From: Pseudomonas sp. Leaf58
Lineage (GTDB): Bacteria > Pseudomonadota > Gammaproteobacteria > Pseudomonadales > Pseudomonadaceae
Length of the DNA stretch: 64,000 bases
Direction of reading: 5' to 3'
NCBI RefSeq assembly: GCF_003627215.1
Contig: NZ_CP032678.1
Span: 682,001-746,000 of the forward strand
Shown here piece after piece: positions 8,007 to 16,232 of this stretch. The translations under genes were made by a program, and so were the position numbers. The notes beneath the pieces were generated by a model that did not search any database, was not told the DNA's origin, and was given only the letters and a program-made list of their open reading frames with translations. Numbering within the stretch: position 1 is the first letter of the stretch; every line of letters starts with the position of its first letter.

Positions 8007-8866
8007 AGAAAATTGATCAATCCAAACTCAGTGATGACATCGATCTCGATCACGTGGCCGGCGTTACTTCCGGAATGAGCCCCGCGATTCTTGAAACCCT
8101 TATTTCGCGTGCTGGGCTGATGGCCCTCCAGGAAACATCACTGGTTACTCATAGTATCCTGTTGCGGGCATTCGAGCGGGTCGCGGTTGGCCTCACTGAT
8201 CGGGCAACCACTGCGAAAGTAGATGCCACGCGTAAAGTGGTGGCCATTCACGAGGCGGGACACTTTTGCATGCAGCTGCATTCTGCCCTGGTCAAAAGTC
8301 ACGGCAACTTGACTACGCTGTCGACAGATCTGGACGTCATCAAGATCTCGACTGAATCCGTCTCCAAGCTCGGCGCGCTGGGTTTTGTCCTGAGCAAAAC
8401 GGAAGAAGTTGGGTTGCTGACGCGAACCGCCTATCAGGACAAGATCCGCCACCTGTATGGCGGCATGGCCAACGAAGAACTCTATTTCGGTGAACCAGGC
8501 ACTACCGCTGGCGCGGACAATGACATTGTCAAAGTGACCCAGATGCTTGACATGATGGTCAACCGCGTCGGCTTCTTCAGCCCTGTCAAATTGAACTATG
8601 GCGAACTGGCTAAGGCGGGCTACAACACGGATGCGCAGCTGCCTAAAATGGAACAGATGGCCGCATATCTGTACCAGGAGACAATGGAAACCCTGGCTCA
8701 ATACCGAGGCTTGACTGATGCGCTGGTTCAGGCACTGATGGATCGTTATGTGCTGACGCTGGACGAGATCATCCCTTTCATCCAGACCTTCTTTGCGGAA
8801 AATGAATCCCTGCTGAGAAGCTACATCCCACGCAAAACCATGGGCCTGTTATCGCACACCTCTTAA
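7961..8866 (+). CDS. FtsH-like protease, C-terminal part (frameshifted)
   Basis: This is the continuation of the preceding gene. Real coding in this frame begins near 7931 with GRFQLKINFRLPNHEER, before the nominal TTG start. It holds the four-helix AAA lid and the M41 protease domain, with zinc motif HEAGH in VVAIHEAGHFCMQL and a later MANEELYFGEPGTTAGADND segment matching the third zinc-ligand region of FtsH (GRxAEE..fG..tTGA..D). All protease residues that can be judged are present, so only the frameshift speaks against function. Family role: ATP-driven degradation of membrane and regulatory proteins. The protein ends SHTS. The plasmid copy is strongly diverged from housekeeping FtsH. Confidence 0.8.
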   Translation: MPNHEERREIMARLLKKIDQSKLSDDIDLDHVAGVTSGMSPAILETLISRAGLMALQETSLVTHSILLRAFERVAVGLTDRATTAKVDATRKVVAIHEAGHFCMQLHSALVKSHGNLTTLSTDLDVIKISTESVSKLGALGFVLSKTEEVGLLTRTAYQDKIRHLYGGMANEELYFGEPGTTAGADNDIVKVTQMLDMMVNRVGFFSPVKLNYGELAKAGYNTDAQLPKMEQMAAYLYQETMETLAQYRGLTDALVQALMDRYVLTLDEIIPFIQTFFAENESLLRSYIPRKTMGLLSHTS

Positions 8867-8971
8867 GTCCATAACGTATATCAGGGCAACCAAATTGGCA
8901 CACCTAGTTTCTTATGGGTGCGCCATTTTGGATTCGTCGGGTTCACCATATTAGCCAACAAGGGATCAAAA

Positions 8972-9328
8972 ATGCTTATTGTTTTTCTGATCATCCTCTC
9001 AGTGATTTTGCTGATATCTATCTACAGTCAGTCATTAGCGCCACTGTTCACCTTCGGCACTACAAGTCTTATTTTCTATTTCACTCTTCATGTGTTGTTC
9101 GATAACAGGCAGAACATTGAGTTGCAAACAGCGCCCTCCTCCATAGCGCGACTCGACATCGGGTCAAAGGCAGAGCTAACTAATACCGACATCAGGAAGC
9201 ATAAGTCTTCGCTGGAAACCTTGAAGCCAATTCCTGAGCAACCACAATCAACCCTGACTAAGCCCGACAATGAAAGAAGTAAGCCAGACAGGCCCACGCC
9301 CAGCAGAGGAACAAGCGATTACTTTTGA
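8972..9328 (+). CDS. Membrane-anchored hypothetical protein
   Basis: A 118-aa protein starting at 8972 behind AAGGGA. Two hydrophobic segments near the N-terminus (MLIVFLIILSVILLISIY, and LAPLFTFGTTSLIFYFTLHV) are followed by a polar tail of about 70 residues rich in Lys, Glu, Ser and Pro (EQPQSTLTKPDNERSKPDRP). It probably sits in the inner membrane with a cytoplasmic tail. It lies 105 bases after the protease and may be a partner, but no homology is recognised. Confidence 0.55.
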   Translation: MLIVFLIILSVILLISIYSQSLAPLFTFGTTSLIFYFTLHVLFDNRQNIELQTAPSSIARLDIGSKAELTNTDIRKHKSSLETLKPIPEQPQSTLTKPDNERSKPDRPTPSRGTSDYF

Positions 9329-9383
9329 CTTCCACCAGCGGCACTAAAGAAATCCTGCCCCCACTACACATTGGATCATTAAC

Positions 9384-9599
9384 ATGTATGATGACTCTAT
9401 GAACACTGACAACCAACACGGGTTTTCTCTTATCGAGTTGGTTATGGTTATTGCCCTAATGACCACCCTAGCCCTTGTGACCATGGCGACATTCTCAAAA
9501 GCGCCCGATGATTTGGGGGCAATACCCCAAACAAGCGGCATCAACAGCGCACCAAATGAAGTCGTGACCCCGTCGCGCTCCACGACCAGTTCTTTCTAA
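9384..9599 (+). CDS. Very short type IV prepilin-like protein
   Basis: A 71-aa protein (66 if started at the ATG at 9399). It has a textbook type III signal, HGFSLIELVMVIALMTTLALV, with the G-F cleavage site and the conserved E5 of pilins and pseudopilins, so PilD-type peptidase should process it. Only about 40 residues follow the hydrophobic helix, with no cysteines and a disordered Ser/Thr-rich end, far short of normal pilins (about 150 aa). It may be a truncated pilin or a minimal minor pseudopilin. No pilus assembly genes flank it. Confidence 0.6.
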   Translation: MYDDSMNTDNQHGFSLIELVMVIALMTTLALVTMATFSKAPDDLGAIPQTSGINSAPNEVVTPSRSTTSSF

Positions 9600-9680
9600 C
9601 CTTTTGGTCGGTCAATATACCGTTAATTGACCTGTCTTACTCATGCTGAAGGCGGCATATGCAAGCCAGCGACGGTTACC

Positions 9681-10625
9681 CTAGATCAGGGCCATTCCGG
9701 CTGGCAATATCACCCGCCCCTTGCTGGTGCGGCTGACAAGCCCCTGCTGCAGAAGGTAGGGTTCGATCGACTCCTCAATGGTGCTCACGTCTTCGCCCAT
9801 GGCAGCGCTAATCGTGCTCACGCCAACCGCTCTTGCGGAAAATGTTTCCTTCAGCAGCTTGAGGTAACGTACATCCTGATCATTAAGCCCATCCGAACGC
9901 AAACCGAGCACTGCCATCGCTTGTGTCAGTGCCTTTCCCCCATCCGTCGAAGCGTATTGCCCCTTGCTTTGCAACACGTCCCTGATGCGGCGAAGATTAC
10001 GCAGGGCAATGCGGGGTGTTCCACGACTGCATCCAGCCACAATCAGCGCGCCCTCACGAGTGAGCTCCACATCGAGGCGCCTGGAGGCGTCCAGAATCAC
10101 TTCTGCGAGGTCTTGTTGATTGTAGAGCCCCAGGGTGAAGTGGATCCCGAATCGGGCCCTAAGCGGCGCTGAGAGCATCCCAGCGCGGGTTGTGGCGCCC
10201 ACCAGGGTAAAAGGCTCAAGCGCCAGCCGTATGCTCTTGTCCTCCATCATAATGTCCAGCGCACCGTCTTCCATCGCGGAATACAGCACCTCCTCAATGA
10301 ACATCGGCATTCGGTGAATTTCATCAATGAACAGTGTATCGCCCGGCTCCAGGTTGACCAGGAGCGTGGCCAGATCCCCCGGCTTTTGCAGTAATGGCCC
10401 CGAAGTCACCTTGAAACCATTGCCCATCTCATTGGCAATGATGCCTGCCAGGGTAGTCTTGCCAAGCCCAGGCGGGCCGCACAGCAATACGTGATCAAGA
10501 TTCTCCTGTCTCGCCAGTGCGGCACTGATAAAAATAGAGAGCTGCTCTGAGATATGGGGTTGCCCTTTGAATGTGGCAAGGGTTTGGGGCCGCAGGGCCT
10601 TGTCTGAAGGAGCATCGTTGTCCAT
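9681..10625 (-). CDS. ruvB: RuvB-like Holliday junction branch-migration ATPase
   Basis: A 314-aa protein. Walker A GPPGLGKTT is at residues 50-58 and Walker B LFIDEIH at 98-104. Both are followed by MEDGALDIM, the GATTRAG sensor and the LRARFGI arginine-finger region, in the order of RuvB. The C-terminal winged-helix part (SAAMGEDVSTIEESIEPYLL and QQGLVSRTSKGRV) is intact. RuvB works as a hexamer with RuvA, which is not encoded nearby, so it may use host RuvA or act alone on plasmid recombination or replication intermediates. It is shorter than chromosomal RuvB (about 350 aa). A TATATTG motif lies 26 bases before its start. Confidence 0.92.
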   Translation of the reverse strand: MDNDAPSDKALRPQTLATFKGQPHISEQLSIFISAALARQENLDHVLLCGPPGLGKTTLAGIIANEMGNGFKVTSGPLLQKPGDLATLLVNLEPGDTLFIDEIHRMPMFIEEVLYSAMEDGALDIMMEDKSIRLALEPFTLVGATTRAGMLSAPLRARFGIHFTLGLYNQQDLAEVILDASRRLDVELTREGALIVAGCSRGTPRIALRNLRRIRDVLQSKGQYASTDGGKALTQAMAVLGLRSDGLNDQDVRYLKLLKETFSARAVGVSTISAAMGEDVSTIEESIEPYLLQQGLVSRTSKGRVILPAGMALI

Positions 10626-10650
10626 GGGGCTTGCCTAGTTATATTTTTCT

Positions 10651-10662
10651 GTCAATATATCA
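10651..10662 (-). promoter_or_regulatory. TGATATATTGAC motif upstream of ruvB
   Basis: An exact instance of the recurring TGnTATATTGrC motif on the minus strand, 26 bases from the ruvB start codon. It is part of an imperfect palindrome with ATATTCGACA in the divergent ruvB/10691 intergenic region. Confidence 0.5.
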
Positions 10663-10690
10663 CATATTCGACATAGCCATTGGTGCAACC

Positions 10691-11041
10691 ATGATCCGTA
10701 CGGGTATGGCGCTCGCTGAGCTGCCGGGACTGATTCATCCAGAGATGCTCGCCAAACAACTGCAACCACAGACCCCCCGTGAAGAAGCGCTGGTTGATCT
10801 GATTGAGGATCTGCTGGTTTTTGATGATTCAGGGGATCGCAATGACGGCATCGACTACGATGAGCTGGAACGCCTCAAGGCGCTTGAGGTGAAATTCACC
10901 AAGGGCAATGCCGCGTTCAAGGCGGGCCTGGAAGAATTGAAAATGCTGCTCTGTCAGGTCGGCACCGATCATGAGAAGGTCGCCCACATGACGGAATGGT
11001 TGTTCCGCCAGCGGGCCGCTCTCACACAGCTTGCACCCTAG
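10691..11041 (+). CDS. Small hypothetical protein divergent from ruvB
   Basis: A 116-aa acidic, predicted all-helical protein (TPREEALVDLIEDLLVFDDS, then DYDELERLKALEVKF). The start at 10691 is chosen because the region upstream is AT-rich and lies opposite the ruvB promoter. No ribosome-binding site is obvious. It is divergently paired with ruvB and convergent with the 11054 gene, 12 bases away. Function unknown. Confidence 0.55.
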   Translation: MIRTGMALAELPGLIHPEMLAKQLQPQTPREEALVDLIEDLLVFDDSGDRNDGIDYDELERLKALEVKFTKGNAAFKAGLEELKMLLCQVGTDHEKVAHMTEWLFRQRAALTQLAP

Positions 11042-11053
11042 CGGAGGGCTGGG

Positions 11054-12574
11054 TTAAAGCCCAAGGTTACGCTGCAAAAACACTTCTTGCTCTTGGTCGC
11101 TGAGCGACAGCTTTTCAATGGGTAGCTGCAGATAGTCCGCAGCGATGGCCTTGAGGTCGGCGGTCGGCATGCTCTGGCAATAAGCAATGGCCTGCTGCTG
11201 TCTTTTTATGCCTTTGAGCCCCTGGGACTGGAACCACACCAGGGTCAGATACCTTGACTTGAAGTGTGTTTGAATAGTCTTAGTATCAACCAGTGTCCGC
11301 AGTTCCTGGCTCAAGGCTTCCATTACTTCGGGATCGACCGATGCAGTTGCAATCGGAATACTTTCATGCCTGATATTATACTGATTTTTCCTCAGGTCTC
11401 TCTTGATAGTAATGGCAAGGCGTGGGATGTTGTGCTTGATCAGTGACATCTTCTTATCAACACTGACATGTGCGAGAAACAGTTTCGAGTAGCTTATATC
11501 GAACAGGTTTTCAGCGTTGCTTTGTTCGATTAATGCTTTGATGTCAGCATTGATAAATCTTCCGATCTCGGCGCGCTTGAGCAAGGCGTCCATGCTCTTA
11601 TGTTGCTCCTGGTCATCAAACAGATGTTTGTTGCTGGTACCCATAGCGATTGTTCTGGCCAGCTGGTGGGGCCACAGCAAGTCGGGGTTCTCACCGCAGG
11701 CCTCAGTCGCCCGAGTGATGAGGTATTCATTGCGCGCCATCCACCTGGGCAATGCCCTCATGTCCCTCAATTCGAACAGTGCAAGTGAGTTCAGCATTTG
11801 CACCAACGCCTTATCCGTGTAGCTGGTAGCCCAGCCCCCATAGACATGGTTGACAATGGTATCCATCAAAAATTGAGACCTGGATTCATGCAGCTGCTCA
11901 ATGACAGGATACAATTGACCAAAGTTATTTTTCCCTGGTCGGTAGAAAAATTCCTCCGCCTGACGATAAACCTCCTGATCCCCTGTGGTATCAAGTGCCA
12001 TGGCTGGTATGATATCGCTGGAAGCTACACTGAATTTTTGATTGAGCTCATCATGTTGACTGAATTGACCTGGCAACAGGTTTGGCCAATTCGCCTTCTT
12101 ATAAATACCCGGCAGAGCATCACCAATACGGCGCATATCGGGAATATCGCGTCTTGACATGGACAAGAAGTCTGCAAAGGCACGTGAGAACTCAGCGAGG
12201 GTCAGGTTACCCAGTAATAGCGCGGATTCGAATGGCTGACTGTGAATGTCAAAAAGATGCTCATAGAGTTGTGTGCAGGTGGTGGCAGTGCGAGGGCAGC
12301 TGAAGTAGGCGACAGGACTCATTCCCTCGTTAATCCACTGCGAAAACAGTGGGCAGGTTAACAGCATGTCCGTGTCGATGGCGTCGCAGAAATCAGAAAA
12401 GGCTTTGTAGGTGGCCTCATCCTGCAGCGACAACCGGGCATCCAGAGCCTTTCGGTGAATAGTCCCGAGACTGAGTTCGCGGCTGACAACGGTGCCGGAC
12501 GCCTCTTCAAGAAGAACGGCGATCCTCTCCTTGATGATTGCCAGTGCTGGGTGTAGCGGAACTGTTGCGTTCAA
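11054..12574 (-). CDS. Hypothetical protein, paralogue of 12571 gene, ends LGL
   Basis: A 506-aa soluble protein. It shares with the upstream gene a W-x-x-x-GMSPV-x-(Y/F)F segment (WINEGMSPVAYF here, WVQAGMSPVIFF there), LLGNLT-x-x-E/R-F, and a C-terminal block of LS-x-x-x-(Q)-x-(E)-x-FL-x-x-x-LGL. Length and order of the blocks are conserved, so the two arose by duplication. Start and upstream stop overlap by 4 bases (ATGA), so translation is probably coupled. No enzyme motif, membrane segment or coiled coil stands out. The ending QRNLGL belongs to the GL group. Function unknown. Confidence 0.75.
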   Translation of the reverse strand: MNATVPLHPALAIIKERIAVLLEEASGTVVSRELSLGTIHRKALDARLSLQDEATYKAFSDFCDAIDTDMLLTCPLFSQWINEGMSPVAYFSCPRTATTCTQLYEHLFDIHSQPFESALLLGNLTLAEFSRAFADFLSMSRRDIPDMRRIGDALPGIYKKANWPNLLPGQFSQHDELNQKFSVASSDIIPAMALDTTGDQEVYRQAEEFFYRPGKNNFGQLYPVIEQLHESRSQFLMDTIVNHVYGGWATSYTDKALVQMLNSLALFELRDMRALPRWMARNEYLITRATEACGENPDLLWPHQLARTIAMGTSNKHLFDDQEQHKSMDALLKRAEIGRFINADIKALIEQSNAENLFDISYSKLFLAHVSVDKKMSLIKHNIPRLAITIKRDLRKNQYNIRHESIPIATASVDPEVMEALSQELRTLVDTKTIQTHFKSRYLTLVWFQSQGLKGIKRQQQAIAYCQSMPTADLKAIAADYLQLPIEKLSLSDQEQEVFLQRNLGL

Positions 12575-14091
12575 AGTCCAAGATCCTCGGCAAGAAATTC
12601 CTCGCGCTGCGAGGCGCTAAGCTTAACGTCAGCAGGGGACAATTTCAAAATACGCATGGCCACAGGGCGCCATTTCTTCGAGCGTATGCTTTGACACCAG
12701 TCAATGGCCAGGGCCCTGGTGTGTTCATGGCGAAGGGCTCGCAGCATCAGGTGCAACAACCTGGCATTGGTTGCGTCATCGCCGTCCACCAAGTCCTTGA
12801 GTCCAAACTTCTCATGAATACGGACTTCGATGGCCTGGGCGCACTGCGGGTCGGCATCCTCGAACTGGCGATCGATTTTCCAGGGTTCGTTGAAGGCTAG
12901 ATTCCTTTGTTTCACGCGTCCGAAGATTTCACCGCAAAGCACGGGGGCTACCGTTTCAACATACCTGGCTTTCTCCGCAGAATTGAAGATCGAGGACAGC
13001 TCAGCACTCATCAGATCCAGCACTCGCGGCGATCCGCCCAGGGCACGTTCCAGCACAAGTCCTGATTCACGCTTGATGTAGGCCCGGAGTTCGTACAGCG
13101 AGGGGTGCTCAATCATCATGCTCTCGTGCAACTGCCGGCGCTCTTCAGCCGCCATCGATAAATCTTCGTTACAGAAGTTGTGGTACACCGCAGCGTAAAT
13201 TGCAGCTGGCCAGGCCAGGTAGCCAGGGCCTTCAAGTATGCGAATGGTTTCAACAGCCTTGTCGATCCAGAACGAGATCCGCGACATCACGCCCTGACTG
13301 GGAGTGTCCGATAATTCGCGGCAAAGCGCCTCATCCAGTGAGAAATTAGCCCAGTCCTGATACTGAAGCTCGATGTAGCGTACCAAGCCGGCATGCCCTT
13401 CATCCGTGGTTGAATGCGCCAACGCCACCAAGGTCAGCCACTTGACGTCGCTCGGGTCATGCATTCTGAACAGGTTCCGGGCCACGTAGAAGTCACTGTC
13501 AGGCGCACCCTGTGTAAGCATCAACAAGGGCATCCATTGCCCCAGTAGCTTGTGATTGAAATGATTTTTCTCTGCACTGCGCCAGAAAGCTTTCCCGAAG
13601 AGACCATGGTCTGGCATGGCATAGTGAAAAACCCTGGGATGCATGACTTCGGGCAATAGCTTGGCTACCTGCAAGACTTCAAGGTAATTGAGCATCTTCA
13701 GGGCAACGGCGTCACGAAGAAACGCGATAAATTCCCTTGGGGTAAGGTTGCCCAGCAACGCTTCACCCGAAAGATCCTGGCCAGTGGCGAGCAATGCTCT
13801 CAGCGGAGGATTGGCCATCTTGTCGCGCCAAGGCTGCCAGGCAAAGAAGATGACTGGACTCATGCCAGCTTGCACCCAGCTGCGGATGGTATTGCGATCT
13901 TGCTGCCTGAAAATCCTCGCTATCTCATGGTCGCCATGAAGCCTGGGGTTATCTTTCAGGGCTCGTCGATAAAGCTCAGGAAGTGTCAGTTGCAAGAGCT
14001 TCGAACACCCCTCAGCAGACTCATGCGATTTTATTTTGGCGGCAAAGAGAAACTTCATGTCGTCGATGAAAGCATCATTGGCGGGGTGCAT
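12571..14091 (-). CDS. Hypothetical protein, paralogue of 11054 gene, ends LGL
   Basis: A 506-aa protein from the ATG at 14091, which has GGAG at good spacing. An ATG four codons earlier (14103) lies on top of that site. With this start it is exactly as long as its downstream paralogue. It is mostly helical with scattered tryptophans (AFWRSAEKNHFNHKLLGQW, then EGPGYLAWPAAIYAAVY). C-terminal block LSPADVKLSASQREEFL ends AEDLGL. The pair forms a two-gene operon on the minus strand. No family recognised. Confidence 0.75.
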   Translation of the reverse strand: MHPANDAFIDDMKFLFAAKIKSHESAEGCSKLLQLTLPELYRRALKDNPRLHGDHEIARIFRQQDRNTIRSWVQAGMSPVIFFAWQPWRDKMANPPLRALLATGQDLSGEALLGNLTPREFIAFLRDAVALKMLNYLEVLQVAKLLPEVMHPRVFHYAMPDHGLFGKAFWRSAEKNHFNHKLLGQWMPLLMLTQGAPDSDFYVARNLFRMHDPSDVKWLTLVALAHSTTDEGHAGLVRYIELQYQDWANFSLDEALCRELSDTPSQGVMSRISFWIDKAVETIRILEGPGYLAWPAAIYAAVYHNFCNEDLSMAAEERRQLHESMMIEHPSLYELRAYIKRESGLVLERALGGSPRVLDLMSAELSSIFNSAEKARYVETVAPVLCGEIFGRVKQRNLAFNEPWKIDRQFEDADPQCAQAIEVRIHEKFGLKDLVDGDDATNARLLHLMLRALRHEHTRALAIDWCQSIRSKKWRPVAMRILKLSPADVKLSASQREEFLAEDLGL

Positions 14092-14267
14092 GTCTAGCTC
14101 CATGTCTATAGCTAAAGTCTAGGGGGGCCAAGAGGCGATTGTCACCAGAATTTTTCTGGCTTTGGCCAGATGTCGGCGCGATGCGCCTGGTATAAGGCCA
14201 AAGAGATGGTCAAAGTCATCGGTTAAACGTAATATTGTGATCTTACGGAAGCCTTGAGGATGAGCCG

Positions 14268-14801
14268 ATGAAACGCCTTTCCCTGTTGTGTACCCCCTGG
14301 CTGGTGGCGATCGTGCCCGCCCTGATGTTGCTGGTGGCGTTAGCCACTCAGCATTTCCTTGGCTGGGAGCCCTGCACGATTTGCGTTGAGATCCGCGCTG
14401 GGCTTGCCGCCTGTACACTTGCCAGCCTTCTGCTGATCCTGACAAGCACCTTCAACCGGTACATCATGATCGGCTTCAGGCTGATGCTGATGGCCTGCTC
14501 TTTGGGCGTGGTGTTCTTGAGTGCGAAGGTATGGTTGCTTGAACGCCACATCATCGAGGCCACGTCATGCAGCCCCTTCCCTTTCTATGCCCAGCACATT
14601 CCGCTGAACGAATGGCTACCGTACGTGTTTGCTAGCGCGGGGTTGTGCGGTGAAGGCGACTTTGCCATCCTCGGCGTGTCATTCACCGCGTGGACATTGC
14701 TAGCTGTCGTCGCATATTTCATCCTCGTCTGGGTGCTTACCGGACGAGCCTGCCTTAACGATGGCCAGGCAGCTTGCCAGCCCACTTCCTCCGCTCACTA
14801 G
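14268..14801 (+). CDS. dsbB: DsbB-like disulfide bond formation protein
   Basis: A 177-aa inner-membrane protein with four hydrophobic helices. The first periplasmic loop holds EPCTICVEIR, the CxxC that passes electrons to quinone. The second loop holds SCSPFPFYAQ and GLCGEGD, the separated cysteine pair that oxidises DsbA. Length matches DsbB (about 170 aa). No dsbA is nearby, so it may use host DsbA or serve disulfide-containing secreted proteins such as a conjugative pilus. The next genes (14810, 15271, 15811) follow closely on the same strand. Confidence 0.85.
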   Translation: MKRLSLLCTPWLVAIVPALMLLVALATQHFLGWEPCTICVEIRAGLAACTLASLLLILTSTFNRYIMIGFRLMLMACSLGVVFLSAKVWLLERHIIEATSCSPFPFYAQHIPLNEWLPYVFASAGLCGEGDFAILGVSFTAWTLLAVVAYFILVWVLTGRACLNDGQAACQPTSSAH

Positions 14802-14809
14802 GTGCACAG

Positions 14810-15268
14810 ATGGCCAAGAAATTTTATGCCGTGGTGAAAGGGGCTGAACCAGGAATTTACAATACCTGGGAAGGGGGTGCCAAAGAACAGGTGCATGGCT
14901 ACCCCGCTGCCCGATTCAGGGGCTTTGCAACCGAAGAGGAAGCCAGAAGCTGGTACTGTAGCCAGGTCGACCCTGACTACCAGGAGCCTTGGGAGCAGGC
15001 GGATCTGGACGGGTATGCAATCATGGTTATGCTGCAGCCCCACAACAAGAGCCAAGACCATGTGCAGCTGCTCGGCACCAATCTCTATGATGAAGTGACA
15101 GAAGCACTGGCGCGCCAAGCAGCCCTCGATGAGTTCTGGACACCGGAACATGATCTGATGGGCACTCCGATCGTGGAGGTGCACTTTCGGCCTGAGAAGG
15201 CACTGGAGGCCGTCAAGACGAACCAGAGGTCAAAAGAGTACGTACCTGAACCTGGTGATGGATACTGA
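14810..15268 (+). CDS. Protein with RNase H1 N-terminal (viroplasmin-like) domain
   Basis: A 152-aa protein started at the ATG at 14810, which follows AGGTG; the ATG at 14774 overlaps dsbB. The N-terminal MAKKFYAVVKGAEPGIYNTW, then a GYPAARFRGFATEEEA segment, matches the small RNA/DNA-hybrid-binding domain at the front of RNase HI and caulimovirus viroplasmin. No catalytic RNase H domain follows; the rest is unrecognised. Likely a nucleic-acid-binding protein. It is spaced 8 bases from dsbB and 2 bases from the next gene. Confidence 0.7.
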   Translation: MAKKFYAVVKGAEPGIYNTWEGGAKEQVHGYPAARFRGFATEEEARSWYCSQVDPDYQEPWEQADLDGYAIMVMLQPHNKSQDHVQLLGTNLYDEVTEALARQAALDEFWTPEHDLMGTPIVEVHFRPEKALEAVKTNQRSKEYVPEPGDGY

Positions 15269-15270
15269 CA

Positions 15271-15747
15271 ATGTTTTCATTTGCCCTCGTCAGTCTTGTT
15301 TGCGTTGCGCTGATGATCACGGTGTTGAACATCGCCATGCAGGCTTATGTGCACCAGAGCACGTTGGCACAGGCCAATGGCCTGGTTGCCCAGGGTGCGC
15401 AGATCGCGATGGCCGTTCGCATTTTCAAATCCGATGGCCATTTGCTTGAGGAGTACGCATCATTCGACAGGCCCAGCCGTTTGTTCTCAGCGCTTCAGGA
15501 ACAGGGGTATCTGAAAACCATCCCGGTTCCCTATGGCGGTGGCGACTATGAGGTCATGGCGCTTGATGTCGGGGGCCGTTACGGTGTGCCCAGAGGCCCA
15601 AGCACGGTAGTAGCGACCAACGCAGAAGCCTCGGCCTCGCTCACCGACAAGCTGTGCAAGGAGTTCAATCGGCGACACTCGGACAGGTTCGGGTGCCTGA
15701 AAGACCCATCACGCACCGGTAATCTGTTCTGGTACCTGTTGGGTTAG
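15271..15747 (+). CDS. Pilin-like membrane-anchored protein
   Basis: A 158-aa protein. A hydrophobic N-terminal helix (MFSFALVSLVCVALMITVLN) is followed by a helical continuation and a globular part with a cysteine pair (KLCKEFNRRH and FGCLKD) that could form the disulfide-bonded D-loop of type IVb pilins. A clear prepilin G/A-F/M-x-x-x-E site is not visible, so pilin identity is inferred from architecture. It starts 2 bases after the preceding stop, in the operon with dsbB, which would help fold such a protein. Confidence 0.55.
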   Translation: MFSFALVSLVCVALMITVLNIAMQAYVHQSTLAQANGLVAQGAQIAMAVRIFKSDGHLLEEYASFDRPSRLFSALQEQGYLKTIPVPYGGGDYEVMALDVGGRYGVPRGPSTVVATNAEASASLTDKLCKEFNRRHSDRFGCLKDPSRTGNLFWYLLG

Positions 15748-15810
15748 CGAAAAGCCTTGTCGCTGACTTTGCTCCAGTGATGAAATGAAAGAAATCAAGG
15801 AGATTCCAAC

Positions 15811-16173
15811 GTGAACATGACCACTCCACGCAACAACCTGCCCGCATTGCTCATGCCATTGGATACCCCAATGCTCGATGAGATCGATGCTGTGTACGAA
15901 ATTGCAGATGCAGAGCTGCCCAGCCAAGTGAGCATCTATGAAGACGCCATGCGTATTATCAAAGCCAATCCCAAGCCTCAAGAGCAGTTGGCTGAGATGT
16001 TCCTGAGCCATGTACGCGCCATTGCCAAGCGTGACGGCTTGATGGCCGGTGTGCCTGAAGAGAATTTCGTGACAGTGGCCAAGCAGATTGCCAAGGACTG
16101 GGACAACACCAACGGCGTGGATTATCGCCGTGAGCAGGCAGCGGCAGCACCTGAGTCAAACCCAGGCCTCTGA
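15811..16173 (+). CDS. Hypothetical protein ending in PGL
   Basis: A 120-aa acidic helical protein. GTG at 15811 is used with AAGGAG eight bases upstream; an ATG two codons later is the alternative. The body (MPLDTPMLDEIDAVYEIADA, then a VSIYEDAMRIIKAN helix) has no known family. It ends ESNPGL. A strong terminator follows 17 bases after the stop. Confidence 0.7.
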   Translation: MNMTTPRNNLPALLMPLDTPMLDEIDAVYEIADAELPSQVSIYEDAMRIIKANPKPQEQLAEMFLSHVRAIAKRDGLMAGVPEENFVTVAKQIAKDWDNTNGVDYRREQAAAAPESNPGL

Positions 16174-16190
16174 CGTAACCAAAAAGAAAT

Positions 16191-16212
16191 GGCGCCACCT
16201 GGCGCCTTTTTT
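16191..16212 (+). terminator. Rho-independent terminator
   Basis: GGCGCC, loop ACCT, GGCGCC and six T residues, ending the dsbB-15811 gene group. Confidence 0.85.
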
Positions 16213-16232
16213 GTGACCGTTGTGCACAAGGG

